A program made the translations under genes and the position numbers. From Himantopus leucocephalus (Eukaryota; Chordata; Aves; Charadriiformes; Recurvirostridae), in the NCBI GenBank assembly GCA_003993805.1, contig RSEF01000001.1, positions 212,357,696-212,421,695 of the forward strand: a stretch of DNA of 64,000 nt. Direction: 5' to 3'. Shown here piece by piece: positions 12,063 through 25,100 of the stretch. Position 1 is the stretch's first letter. Each line of letters begins with the position of its first letter. Under the pieces are notes generated by a model. That model made no database searches and was not told the origin of the DNA. It was given only the letters and a program-made list of their open reading frames with translations.

Positions 12063-15000
12063 AAGCAATAAGCTTATCAGTTAGAAGTGCAGCAAATTTG
12101 TAATTGTTAGAACTCTTGGGGAAATTCTAGGAAACTCAGATATCAATTCACAATGGGACAATCCTTGCCCACCAGTAAACATGTTTACCTTTACAGGAAG
12201 TAAAATTTCACTTATTGATCTGGGGCCATAACAACTCACTTTAAGAAACCTAAGTGGTTTTAAAGCCCCAATTAAATGAGTGGTTTTACCCCATGATTCA
12301 GTTTGCATGCTTTCAATAAAGTGGCACAAAGGTACTTCAGTTTTAATCCACATTCTTCTTAGTACTTTGTTTATACTATGCCAAGAAGCAAAAGCTAAGG
12401 CCTTCCAAACTTTCAGTGTTCGAATGTTCCTGTGACGGAAGAGTTTAACCCAGGAGGATAAAGTGAATGAACAGATGCATCAGAGACAACACAAAGTGAC
12501 ACCAGTATTCATACACCAGTGTTGCCTCTGTACAGATAATACAAGGAAATTGCTATAACCCTGTTGAGGATTACCAAATGCACAAACCACATCCAGCTAA
12601 GATCATCTCTTGAGACTACTAGTGGGAAGTGTCATACATGCTTGTCCTGTTGTTGCCCTTCCCTGGGCGTCCGTTTATTGCCACTGAGGGCTTCTTTTCT
12701 CCCCCCACACCACACCTCCCTGCCCCCAAGAATTATTGCTCTTTTGCAGATGCTGGACATGGGTTATGTCTTTTTAGCGACACCTGTGGTCTGGCCACAG
12801 CAGCCAGAGGTCACCAAGTATTAGCCTTGTGCAGACTTCAGAAGTGGATCAGGCATCCATGCACTGGGGTTTCCATAGGTGTTCCAAGTCCTCCCTCAGC
12901 TTCTGAGTCCAGGTGGGCCTTTTACCTGAGTTATTATGGCCCTTTCTACAGTCTTACACATGTAGGCAAAACCCCCAGGCAATACAATCCCTAAATGGAT
13001 TCAGGTCTTGTTCCCCTACTTCAGTCCTTTTTCCACCCCTAGGTATTTAATTTTAAAACAAGAGGTCATTTTTTTTTTTTCAGGTGGAAAGAAAAAACTC
13101 AAAACTTGATTTTTATTTTGAGGGTAGTTTTGTGAACAGTAATAAATTTTTCAGCACTGGAATCTGTCCCCAGCTTAGCCACAGACTTTTAGCGTAATCC
13201 AGTTCCTAAATTCCTGTTGTTAATAGATTGATTTGGTTCACTGAGAGTTAAGTATTTCCATACTGAGCTAAATTCTAATTATCCTTTATACTGTAAGTAC
13301 CCTATTTATTTTGGGAGACAATGGTATGCAACTTAGCAAAAGGGCAGCAAAATTATTGCAATATTAATAAAAATGCATCACAACAGTTGTGGAATAAACT
13401 ATTAGGCTTTAAATCAGAGAAGTAATTACAGGCCTATTATCCAATATGGCTACAGCTGCTCTGTGTATTTATACACACAATCGCTTTCACATATACACCA
13501 GGAGGATTAGAATGAAATAAAACCCATGAAAGAAAGTATTTATCCAGGGAGTTAATGTAAAAGCAAAATTTCCTTTCCATACCAAGAAAAATGGAACCAA
13601 GCAGCTGCTTAGTTATTTTGGATTCTTGTTCTTGCTTGACAATGATTAAAAATGTTAAGAGCACCAAAGTGACATCTCAACATAATAAAGGAGGTTTTCT
13701 TTGTGAGCTGCATCTGTCATCAGAATTTCTATTCCTCTCAGCAGTATTTGGCTACTTATCAGAAATTCCTCCTCCCGATAAAGATTACATTGTATTTGCT
13801 GTTTCACATAAATCTTTTTTTTCCCCCCTGAATATTGATATCTTTTTCATGGTAAAACTCTGGAAATCCAAAGAGGGAAATGAGGAAAATGATTGGTAAT
13901 AAGGGGTCTCACAAATTGTCCATTTTAATGGAGTGAAAATCCAAAGCTCAAGTAGGTAAAATGTTCATAGGTTTTTCAGAAATCACTACTGATATGGCTA
14001 TGAAGTCCCTTTTGGTCTGGCAGCCAATTTTCATGCATTTCTGTTGTGGCCATGCGCAAATGTTTCTACCACGCTACTCTTCTCCAATGCGATGTTCAGT
14101 TGCATTCTACCCTAATTCACAAGTTATGTTTTCAAATGCCGCTTATTTACTGCTCACGTTGCACTTTGGTTCAGGGTAGTTTCTGTGGCACGGGAGGGTG
14201 TTTTAGCCACTTTAATCCACTTTCAGAGAAAGTTAGAAAAAACACTAGACTAACTTCTTTGAGGAGTGAAGTTTTTATGTTACAGACAGGAATTGGGAGA
14301 GGGCAAAAGATGAAAAGAGCCAGTATGTCTGGCGGCAGTGTCATAATCGCCCCCTCTGTGGAGTTATCTCGCTTTTGCTTGCACTGCATTCACAGGATGG
14401 AGGCATCGCTACCCTGTGCTTTAGGAAGTGATGTGACATATACCTCTGGAATAACAAACCACATGATCTCCTCAGGCAGAAAGAGCAGAGGGAGGAGGAA
14501 TTCTTCCACTTATCACAGCCACCACAGGCACGCTGGCTCCTGACAGCACCATCTTATCATGTCCGGAGCGGTGGCTCCCAGGCGATTTGCTCCTTTTTGT
14601 ACCTGAGGGATCAAAGTAGCTTAGCTTTGAAAATAGTCTGTAGGACAGAAGCAGGTGTCCTGGGAACGCGCCCTGACAGAAAGCCAGGCTATAATTGACA
14701 CCATGACCCCAGTCTGAAGACAAGAAGAACCCCCTTGGTGTGAGCAACAGAAACAACATAGCGATAGGTGGTGGTGCAGAGGTTGTTTGGTAGTGGGATA
14801 ACTGCACAGATAGAGGGCACGTGGGAGGGAACCAGGCGTCAGGATGTGAAGGAAAGGGCATATAGAGGCAGTGGGCTGGTGAGCCACCTTGCATGCGTGC
14901 ACTGGGCCCACATCAATGCCAACATCACTACCCTGGTTTGTACATAGCAGCCCCCACTGCTATGACTCACCCAGGTCATGGCCAGAATCTCCAACCAGCC

Positions 15001-15644
15001 AAAATACTGCAGAGAAAATAACTCCTTCACCTTGACTATTGTTTCCTCCTTGAACCTGATTTTAGTTAAAGCTGCCTTTTCACACACAGCTGCAATGTGG
15101 CTTCCCTGGGCTATTCTTTCCCTTCACCTCATACTACATCTTTGTTTATATATTCTTCTGCCTCTTCATCCAGACAGGAAAGCAAAGGTTAGAAAGAGGA
15201 CAAGAATTCAAGTAGGTACTACAGCAAGGTCCAGCCTTTCATGAAAAAAGAAGCAAGAATATTGAGACAGCAACAACAAAAAGACCCAAGTGAGCAATGG
15301 AGATATCTTAGTGCTGGACAGAACTGACAGCTTCTGCCTTGTTGCTTCCCTGGCTGGTGGAGACTTGCTGTTTGCCTGTCAGGTTGCTCAGTGCTCCAGG
15401 TAGGAGGGCAGGAAAATATGACAGCTCAGTGATTCGCACCTTTCCTGGAAAATAAGGAAATAAGGTGTAGGAGTATAGTTTCCCCATCTATGGCCTTTGA
15501 TATGATTCTATGACGTGGTGGAGTATTCAGAAAGGCCCTAAATCAAAAGGGAGAAGGGTGCTTTAGATTGCCACTGAGGCAGCTAACCAACAAAACAGCA
15601 TTTAATGGGAGACACTGTTTGGACTGGATAAGTTTGAGATCAGT
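12063..15644. other. Intergenic DNA, no gene recognised
   Basis: No exon or identifiable repeat was found. A T-run of about 13 lies at 13068-13080. The largest open frames, 14046-14543 on plus and 14472-14894 on minus, overlap each other and have no recognisable domain. Confidence 0.5.
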
Positions 15645-15690
15645 GTCAGCGAATATTATTTCANCAAGTAAGTCAGCGAATATTATTTCA
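15645..15690. other. Single-N assembly join with duplicated flanks
   Basis: An N at 15664 is flanked by two identical 19-base copies of a sequence beginning GTCAGCGAATATT, at 15645-15663 and 15672-15690. An exact short duplication on both sides of an N suggests two contig ends that overlap in reality but were not merged, so the local sequence is probably duplicated artificially. Confidence 0.75.
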
Positions 15691-18600
15691 GTGTTGCCTA
15701 TCACATACTAGGTACTCAACTACACTTTCATAAGAGTTTTAAATTATTGTGCATTACTTCACAACAAGAAAGGGGTGTTGGCAACACGCTGGAAGACAGT
15801 TAAAAGGTCAGCTAAGATATGGTGACTTGGTTACAGTCAATTAAGGAGCCATAACTTAAAATACACAGCTTGGATTTTGTTAAGTTTCTCAGGACCATCA
15901 TGGAACCAGGATGGGTAAATCTGCATTGTTTATACACAAGTCTTCAGGTGTTTATCAACACATACATGTTAAATGGGTAGCTGATCTTCTTCCAGATCCT
16001 GAAAACCCATATTGACACAAAGTTTTTCAAGAGGCCATAACCCTGAAATTCAGTGCAAGGTATCTCCCTAAATTGATTCAGCCCTATGCAAAACTCAGTA
16101 ACTGGCTTCTGCTGTTGAGGCTCACTGGACTGTGGCAGTGTCTTTGTGAGCCCTTGCACAGCACTTGGCACAATAGTTCTGTGGGATGCAGCAGGAACAA
16201 CAGTTTTCCCTCTAACAAATCTCAAGTTGTTGTTGTCATATCACTACAACACATATTCTAATTAGAGGACCTAGCTGACAGCCCCTACACGAGTCTTCTG
16301 TGCTGCCAAGAGTGTAGCCGTTATCCTTCCCCATCTATCTGTGTATGGGAACATGCCAGAGCCCTTTTTGTTATCTAAAACATCCAGCTTCTAGTGAGTG
16401 CTTTTGACAATTTGAAGTTTTTCTCTTTTGCTTAGTTCCTGTAAGCAATGAGTAATTCTCCTTCGCATGATAAACTCCCTTGCCCCCTAAAATTAGTCTC
16501 CTGTGAAGAAACCACGTCAAAGCAGTCATCTAATGTCAAAAACATCTCTGGCTCAAGAAACCAGAGCAAACAAGAGAAAGGAAAAAGAAAGAAAAAGAAA
16601 AAACACCTTCCTTGGCAATTTGGAGGAGAATTTCTTTCTTCCTACAGAGTGCATGATGAGTAATTCCTTTGCAAATGCTAAATCCCCTCAAAAAGTGTTT
16701 TGGAGTAATATTGTTGAACTCTTATGCTTCCAATATTGCAGTCAATATAATGAAACATCCCCAGATTAAAAATACAATTTAAGAAAGAAAAAAAGCAGGT
16801 GGTGAAGTAAGAAAGAAATATTGCAAGTGATGAATCAGTGCTGATAAATCACCCCCCTCTCCCTCAACGGTTACTAGCGAAGTTCAGCACGGTCGCAGCT
16901 CTCGCACCCAGCTGCATTCCTTGGCCGAGCCAGGCGGGAGTTCGGCAGCGCTGCTCACAAGGCAGATGCAGTCCGGAGGGTTTCTCCAGACAGGGTCTGC
17001 TCAGCAGCAAAGGGAATCTTATATCTCACAGACTTTTCATTTCCTCTCTATGTGAATGAATTTTGGTTTAATAATAGAAGGCATCAATTTTGACCACATT
17101 GACTGGCTTTCTGTTTACCACAGACCAAACAACTTTCCTGGGTGTACTGTCAGTTTTGTAACTTTTACCTGAACCACAGCTTATCTTTTAGAGAGACAGA
17201 TGGAGACTTGTTTAAGAACAGACAGATTTAAGGTCAGAGTGATCTAAAGACGTCCAGTAATGGACACTCAATCTACGTTCTAAGTAAGTGATTTCTAGAT
17301 GTTAATTTCCTGTCTTACTGTCGATCTAGTCTGATACAAATAAACTTTTGTGTTCTCTAGTAATTTTTAACCATCTTCTGATTATTAAATAAATAGAGCT
17401 CCCAAAGCTGTATTTTGTCACTGTAAAGTTTACATCTCAACTTTCAGATCAGTCTTGTAAATTTTCTGAATGCTTTGCAGCTTCTCAGCATCCCTTTTTG
17501 AACTGTGAGGATTGGAATGAGTCTTAGTAAAGCTGGAAATATGCTGTACCTACTCCCATTTGGTATTTCCAGTCTTACGCAGCCAAAGATTGCTTCTCAG
17601 CCATAGATCAAGTTCCTACTATCACACTTATTCAAAGGATTATCTACTACATTATTTCTGAGTTCATTTTACTGGGACACAATACCAGTTTGCAGTTCTT
17701 TCAACTTGTAGAGAAGATCTATGTTCACTTCTCTGAGATAAATTACTTTGCTTGTATTGAAAAAAATCATCCTTCTCAAATGGTCCTGGTTTGCTATATG
17801 GCCCATGCTGCTCTGTTATAATCAACCAGCTTCCATAATTATTTACCATTTGCACAGTAGTTCTGTGTCATTGCACCATCTATTAATTATACAAGCAAAG
17901 ACTTTTATACATTTCCAGATCTTTTTAATGAATGAGACTGGGACAAGAAAAGAGCCCTTCTATGCTCTTCTGGAAATGTGTCTACTGATGATGATCCACA
18001 GTTGTTTCATTTACCAGTGTGATGTGTAAGCTATTTAAGAAGAACTTCTGTAACTTTCTTTTTTTTTTAATAGTGATAGTATTTTTTCACCCAGTTATGT
18101 CAGCCTCTGCAGTCTCATTCAGCCCTAAATGCTAGGCATATCTGCCTTGCCATGGCTTTTAGTTGAGACCTCAATGAGGCTGAGCTCCAGCTTTGCCCAC
18201 ATTAGTTGCCGTACACTCACTGAACTTTACAGTAGACTATTACGTAGCGGCCATACCTTCAAAACTTACCATGCTAAGGAGGAACACAGCAACTCTGCAC
18301 ACACAGAGCAGGGAATGTCAGACTCTGTATGCTGCAGGGTTTGGAGTTCAGCCACAGAGCTGGACGGACATGGCCATGGTCACTGATTTATGGTTGGATG
18401 AAAACTGCTGAGTTCATGTGAATTATGGAAATTGCAGAGAACGAGGAAGCAAAGAAGTGATTGTGGTGTTCTTAATTACCATGCACCTGCAGCTGCAGCC
18501 CAGCAGCTCTGCTGTTTAAGCAGTGACTATCATTCAATTCCCTTTCAAGCAGGAAAGGAACAAGAGGAATGTGGGAAATAAGCTTTTTCAAGAAGTTGGG

Positions 18601-19799
18601 GCTGAATCAGTTGCCTAAATACAGACAACTGAACATGCAGTCTTTTAAGTCAAAGACATACGGATGAGGCTGCCAAATTTGGCACAGGATCCATGGTCCT
18701 GTGCCGAGGTCTGTCCTTCCAGACCAGAGACTAGGTGGGATAACTCTCATCTGAAATGACACTAGAGCACTCTATGTAAGTAACTGAATCCCACCATAAT
18801 CTTATTTAAATGTAGGTGTCTGTGGGACAGCCAGGTGTCTAAACTCTGATTATATTTAGTGGTGATCTAATCAACAGTCAACGACCCAACCCTTAAGGAC
18901 AAAAATAGCCAAAGGGCATTTACTTTTCTTCCCCTATGTTGAAATATACAGTGTAATGATAATTGGACTCAGTAATACTGCACAGGTCTATAGTCTATAA
19001 GGGACTATGTATTCTGCAGTTTCATTCTAATATCTTCTCAGCAGTAAGGCGAATAATAGTTTGATCTTTTGGGTTGGAATAAAGCTAGGCAGCTATCGAG
19101 GCTGTGGTTTTCAAAGAAGAGATATTTACAGTGGCAGCAGAAAGGACAACAAACCCCCCCAAATTTCCCGTAAGGGTTTACCAAACAGAAATGGCACAGT
19201 GTGTCTTGGGGTTATCAGAGCCCAGCACAACCTAATGGGACAACCCGCAGCAGCTCAGGCAGGATTAGGCTAAGCCCAGCCTGAAGCAAAGAGATGTTGG
19301 TACCAGCAGGGCCAGGTTACTTGCCAGTGGTCAGAGCTCAGAAACTTTGCTGAGAAGCAGCACAGCACTCTTTAGGGTAGTAAAAGCTGTGGCAAGATGT
19401 GGCAAGTGGCTCAGTGCTAGCCTGGCCTGGCCTGTCTCTTAATCAGGCATTTAAGACAATTGTTGCAGAAGATAATGGGAAGCATTCTTATCATGGTAAA
19501 AAGAAGGAAATACCCGGATCTCAGGGGAAGGAGCAAAAGGAGCTGCCCTTCAGGTAAGACAGTGTCTGCATGGAGGGGAGCAAGAGAGGAGGCAAGGAAA
19601 TGAGGGCACTGTGTTGGGCATAAATTGCAGGGTTTTGGGGGTGATCTGTGTGGGAGGAGGTCAGGGACTGCTCTCTGCTTGCTTGCCACATCTGGTTCTA
19701 GTCAGCTCTGAAGATGATGCAAACAACTAATCAGGTGCCAAAACCTTGTGCTCAAACGTATTTAAGGAAAAGTGTCAGCTGCAAGGATTAAGACACATG
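15691..19799. other. Intergenic DNA, no gene recognised
   Basis: No exon, RNA gene or confidently classified repeat was found. A moderately GC-rich patch lies at about 16850-17000, and a T-run at about 18060-18069. The open frames are short. Confidence 0.5.
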
Positions 19800-20165
19800 G
19801 GAAGTGACATGAGGTAACACGTGGATGGAGATGTTGTTGGGGACATGGCTGGAGATGCTCTTGGAAAGAGGTACTCCATGCTGGAGAAGGTAACTCTGAG
19901 GGGACTGCAGCTGTGGGTGACCCACACAGGGATACGGGCACCTATGAGGAACTGCAGCCATGGGCCACCCACACAAGGGCAGGACAACCCTGAGGGACTA
20001 CAGCTTGTGAAAGAGGTGTTTCCCTAGGTTTTTGTTTAATTGGCTATGTTTTTCTCTTCTTTTTTTTACCTTGTTAGCTGAATCAATAAACAAATATTGT
20101 TTACTAGCAATGAATTAAATTAAATAAAATTCCCCAAGTAGAGACTGCCTTGAATCTGATAGATT
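19800..20165 (+). mobile_element. Old avian endogenous-retrovirus LTR-like fragment
   Basis: The order of features matches a repeat common in bird genomes. It has a GACTGCAGC-TGTGGGTGACCCACAC block, then a T-rich stretch with ACCTTGTTAGCTGAATCAAT, then AATTAAATTAAATAAAATTCC and CCCCAAGTAGAGACTGCCTT. I recall this ending (AATAAATTAAATTAATTTCCCCAAGTC type) from avian LTR-like repeats, but the family name is uncertain. The copy is strongly diverged and incomplete, and no coding interior is attached. It includes a short tandem duplication at 19897-20010. Confidence 0.5.
19897..20010. repeat. Tandem repeat, about 46-48 bp unit, 2.4 copies
   Basis: Units begin with TGAGG at 19897 and 19945 and with TGAGGGACTACAGC at 19991. 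The first two share TGAGG-ACTGCAGC, then TGGG-ACCCACACA and a GGGCA-type end. The repeat lies inside the LTR-like fragment. Confidence 0.7.
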
Positions 20166-20705
20166 CTTTAGTGTCACCAGCTGGAGCGATGCAGGTCTCC
20201 ATGTTCTCTGGACTCTCATTTGGGGAGCACTGTCCCACATGTAGCTACGTGCAGCCCGAGGGAATAACCTGACAGGGAGATGGAGGCTGTAGTGCAGCGG
20301 TGAAACTTTCTTTGAAGAGGGTGACCAAACTGCAGTATCTAACACTCCAGTTGACCAGGCCTTCAGGTACTTTTAAATGTGAATGATTATGTTCTCCTGA
20401 ACTTATTTCAGTTTGCTATTACTCACAAGTCGCTTTTTCATCAAATGGTTCCTATTTATTACTGAATAATAATAATCAAAGGAATTAAACTAGCCTTTCC
20501 TCTGGCCTAGGAAAAAATGCTGCCATTTTCCAAAATGAGAGGGCTGTGTAGCACAAAGCCTGGCACTCAGCAGTATTACACTTTTGTGTTTTCCTGCAAT
20601 CTTGCAGTCCTACTGTCCTCTTGATACTGATGCCTCTGGCTCTGCTGTGTTCTCAAGAAATCCTGCATGTCTGGGGGGGCAGGGTAAGCTCACAACTGCT
20701 TGTCA

Positions 20706-20990
20706 TACCAAAAGTCTGGAGAAAAGGAGGCTGAGGGGAGACCTTATCGCTCTCTACAGCTACCTGAAAGGAGGTTGTAGGGAGGTGGGGATTGGTCTAT
20801 TCTCCCAAGNAAGCACTGGAACAGGCTGCGCAGGGAAGTGGTTGAGTCACCATCCCTGGAGGTATTTAAAAGATGTGTAGATGTGGCGCTTAGGGACATG
20901 GTTTAGTGGTGGACTTGGCAGTGCTGGGTTAACGATTGAACTCGACAATCTTAAAGGTCTTTTCCAACCGAAACAATTCTATGACTCTAA
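20706..20990 (+). mobile_element. CR1 LINE 3' fragment with internal assembly gap, plus strand
   Basis: The sequence reads as a typical CR1 end. It starts with CTGGAGAAAAGGAGGCTGAG and continues through ACCTTATCGCTCTCTACAGC, a block like GGAACAGGCTGC-CAGGGAAG, then GGTCTTTTCCAACC and the terminal ATTCTATGA. An N at 20810 sits exactly where other CR1 copies carry further sequence between TTCTCCCAAG and the GGAACAGGCTG block. The copy is therefore missing an internal piece, by deletion or by a collapsed gap. Confidence 0.88.
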
Positions 20991-21019
20991 GTCACCCATT
21001 TTATCTAATAGGAGAAATG

Positions 21020-21205
21020 ATAAGAGTATGGCTGGTAGCTTTTCCTGTAAAAAAGGTATGCTNNNNNNNNNNNNNNNNNNNNNNNNNNNNNNNNNNNNNN
21101 NNNNNNNNNNNNNNNNNNNNNNNNNNNNNNNNNNNNNNNNNNNNNNNNNNNNNNNNNNNNNNATAAGAGTATGGCTGGTAGCTTTTCCTGTAAAAAAGGT
21201 ATGCT
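21020..21205. other. 100-N gap with 43-bp duplicated flanks
   Basis: A run of exactly 100 N occupies 21063-21162. The 43 bases to its left (21020-21062) and right (21163-21205) are identical, beginning ATAAGAGTATGGCTGG. A round-number gap with identical flanks is the classic appearance of a scaffold join whose contig ends overlap. The true distance is probably minus 43, not plus 100. The open frames that span this gap are meaningless. Confidence 0.9.
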
Positions 21206-21974
21206 TTCTTGGCTGCTTCCAGACTTTGTTCTTTGACGTAGACTCTTCACAGCTTAGGACCTAGTATGCTGACTTAGGACTTCTTGATCCAGGATATCCA
21301 CTGCTGCTTATTTGAATGGTAGCATCAGCTCTGTGAGTACATAAGCATCTCACTTGCAATTACACTAGTTTAGATTTGTGTAGACCCTTTACTCATAAGT
21401 GGAGGAAATCCAGCTCTTTTCCCATTCTGGAAACATGAGAATGTCTGTCCAGGAACCCATTCACAACTGTAGGCCAGTGGAGAAAGTAACATTCCTAAAA
21501 ATTTCCAGGTTTTTAAGAGAGGGAGGGAGAAAAAAGTGGATTTCTAGTCAACCTGACTAACCCAGAGTGCTGAGCAAGTCTCCCTGCCTCCCCAGGTGTA
21601 CTGGTGTAGAGCTTGAGTATTGCTGGTGACACCAGGCTATGTATGGATGCATTCAACAGCAGACAGTAAGATCGCACCTGTTAGCAAAACTTTGAAATGG
21701 AAAACAGGCCTTGATCAGAGCATTGTCTTCTTGCTTTACGAATAATGTTTTTTTCACAGAGCAACATGGTTTTGAGGTTTGTGTTAATTAGTACTATTAA
21801 AAATGAACAGTAAGCAGAGATAATACAAGGTAATTTTTTTCCTGAGGACCTACTAAATAAGACTTATGTTTACAGTAATTCATGAAAGGCAAATAATATT
21901 TATACATGGCAATGCAGGAATTTCAGTAGAATAGAAAACATATTTTATTTACTCGGACAGAAAACACAGAAATA
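21206..21974. other. Intergenic DNA, no gene recognised
   Basis: No exon or repeat could be assigned in this stretch of roughly 770 bases. Confidence 0.5.
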
Positions 21975-22112
21975 GATAGAATCACAGAACAAAGTAAGTT
22001 GGGTCCCTTAAATTCTCCCCATATATGATATACTCCAGCCCCTGACCCTCTTAATGGCTCCCTTCTGACTTCTCTCCAGTTTGCTCATCCCTCTCTCTTG
22101 TATGAGTAAATA
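21975..22112 (-). mobile_element. Degenerate CR1 LINE 3' fragment, minus strand
   Basis: The left end carries ATAGAATCACAGAA, the reverse complement of a CR1 terminus. Further right, CCAGCCCCTGACCCTCTTAA is followed by TCTCCAGTTTGCTCATCC and CTCTTGTAT. These follow the order of the CR1 3' region read on the minus strand, with an internal deletion. The copy is old and short. Confidence 0.65.
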
Positions 22113-25100
22113 TACTTAAAACAATTACATGAAACCACAATTCCCGATAGCAAATCATGCACTGGAGGTGGAATCCATAGGATCCAAATATAAATTCATG
22201 GCTGAGATTATCGTCTGGAATCCTTAATGGCCACTGAAGACCAATAAGCTCTTCTCAGCTGCTGTCCTTCTAAAGCGAACATTAACAATAGGTTAGATGA
22301 CTTTGCATCCCAGATCCCTTCACTGAACATAAAGAAGCCAAGGATGACTGGCTCAGGTGGAGGCACTGCCACTGCAGATATCTGAGGGAAGATGACAGGA
22401 ATCCTTCCCCCCACGAGTTCATTTTGGTCTTTGCTGGGAAGGAAACACAAGGCACACAGTTTTGCACTGGAAGCCCTGCAGGCAGCAGCCCCTGTACTCT
22501 GGGTGTTAATCTTTGACCACAAGATGCACAGAAAATGGTAACCCTGCTTTGCTCTAAGTGGGCTGGTGAATGGCAGGCACTTGGTCTCCTTACTCCCTGT
22601 CAATTCACATCTAACATGAAGTACCATGTTTAAGTCTCCCTAACAATTTCGAGGAGAAATCCTTCCTGCTTCTGTTTAGGCAGTGCTAACCCCCCAACTG
22701 CTGGGTTACAGACAGACGGGTCTCAGGGAGACCCCATGAAGTTACTGAAGACAACAGGAGTGACCTAATGGATTTAACAAAAGCAGCACACCACCTTTTA
22801 TGTGTATTAAGACTGAATTACTTGTGCTGCTTACTCACGTGTTTTTTAAAGATATGATCACCATATAGCATTGTGTTACCAGTAATTAATGCATTTAATT
22901 TCCTATGGTTTTTTAAATAAAATAAATCCCTTAAAGTGGCTTGGAAAAAAGTCTCTTTTCACAGTTTCTCTTTTTTACTTGCCATATAAATGGCCTGGCA
23001 AACACTCCCACATAACTGCTCAGTAGGTTGTGGCAGGCAGCTGCCTTCTCTGCTTGGCCAGTTTACAGCAGCATTTTTCCCTTGAGAGCAATGCATGACA
23101 CGTCTGAACAAGCCAAGAACTAGCCAAGTGGGACAGCTGGAATTAGCTTCTGTGCAGCTGGTTCTTTGTACCTTCTTTCTTCACTTAGGCAATCACTTCA
23201 GAGTAGCTGTGTCCACAGAGCTCGGTGGGTTTACCCCTAGCTTGTCCTGGAGAAGATCTCCCATGGGAGGTGTTTGTGGCTGTCCATCAGCTCTAGTGGG
23301 AGCTCAGGTGTGTTGTAGAACATTATTCCAGGGATGCTGGAAACTAAAAGTCCTATCAAACTGGCAGTGGACTTACAATTCACATGCCTGTGAATTAAGA
23401 CTCCCTCAACTGGCTTGCATGTGATGGTCCCTGGCCATACCTCACCTATAAGCAACATGGCAGTGGTCTTCGGGACACTGTAGGGTTTTCCCTGCCAGGG
23501 CTGGTCACCACATCTCCGTGTCTGGCTCATTGAGTCCTATAAGGAGCCCTACGAGACGACCTTTCCTTCATCCCAGAACCAAGGGGCATGAGGGTTTCAT
23601 GTGCTGGAAGGAACAAATTAAATAGTCTCTGGAAGCCTAGAAAAGCAAGTTTAACTGGGGATATGAGTTAAATATATAGCCTCATTACTGCTGGGGAGAA
23701 CATAGATCTAAAGAGTTAAACTAAGAAAGGAAGAACTCGATGTTCACTTGCTGTTACATTTTGCTTGCTGCCTCCTCTCCTACAAAACCATGTTTCTCCC
23801 TGCAGCCAGGAGCCCGTCCTCCGGCAGGCTGATGTGCCATTTGGAAAAAGCTTTCTTCCTTACAGCATACGGCTGCTGGCTGAGAAGAGGTGGGGGGTTT
23901 CTAAATTGCTCTCTCTGAACCTGAGAGAAAGTCACAGTCATCGCACTGATTTTTTCCCCCATTGCATGATAAGAGTGGGCGTAAGCAGGACGAAAAAGGG
24001 AAGCAGGAAGGTTGTTACCAGCAGGGAAAAAGCTTTGATCTGAAAATGGAGATGCTCGTTAAGTTTGCAGACAGGAAGGACCTTCCCTGCACATCCAGTT
24101 GACTGGTCCCTTGGGTACTGCACGAGCCCCCATGTTTCTGAAAGGCTGGAAATGCCACAGCCAGCCACCTAACTCTGATTTTCATGTTATTTTGCATTAC
24201 AGATGTTTCTGTGGAAATAAAGAAAAAGCTTCTGTGTGAAAAAACTCCAGGTCCAGTGAAATCACTAGAGCTGTGGTTTTGGTGTCTGCTCCTTCTCATT
24301 TTTTTCTTATTAGATGTTACCTCCTTAGTTCTAGACCATGATGGTTTCTGCTGCTGTGTGACCTTATTCACTGGCTGCAGTGCAGTGTTCATGGGGGGAG
24401 GAGGTTTCCACCATGTTGGACTGGATACGCTACAAGTTTACACAACCTGTTACTATAATACATGGAAGGAAGAAATAGCTTATTTTTGGCCCAAGTTAAG
24501 GGGACAACCAGGGGTTGTGCTTCTCTTTTGACAGGACACTTATGTGCAATTTGACCTGTTTGCCATCTCAATTCTTATCTTTTCCATCCTAAGAGAAATA
24601 CTGATGCCATTTCCCATGCCTGACTCTGGACATTAAACAGAGGCAAGAGTTTTAAATCATTTAGTCTTGAGTGTTCTCCGAACCGGTCTTGCTTCCTCGT
24701 ATACTGCTCTGCTCCATCTCACTATACCAGTGAGCTTTGCTGAACTGTTGTGCTACTTCTGCTGCCACTAATATTTCCCTGAGATTGTGTCAAAATCTAT
24801 TGGGAAAGGTGGAAAAGAAGAGCTCCTCCACAAGCAGGGAATATAGAAATAGAAAAATAAATAGGAAACTGTCTAAAGTAATGGACTCATCCATTCTAGG
24901 AAAAGAACTTGGGTATTCTTGGGGGAAGANATTTTTGGGGGAACAAACACTTCTAATGTTGACTTGATATTTTGCCTTTCCACAGCTTAACTTCTGTTTC
25001 AAGAACGTTGAGAAAGGGTATTTCTGCCCCGGCTGGTGGGCTTGGTTCAAACACTGCTCCGAGTCCTACATGATTTAATGGGATACCATGCTGCAGGCAG

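Noticed and set aside
14046..14543. Plus-strand open frame of 165 codons
   Set aside because: It has no recognisable domain, overlaps other-frame openings on both strands, and lies in a mixed-composition intergenic region without splice or promoter support.
20881..21264. Open frames running through the N gap
   Set aside because: They are created by translating across unknown bases and a duplicated contig end.
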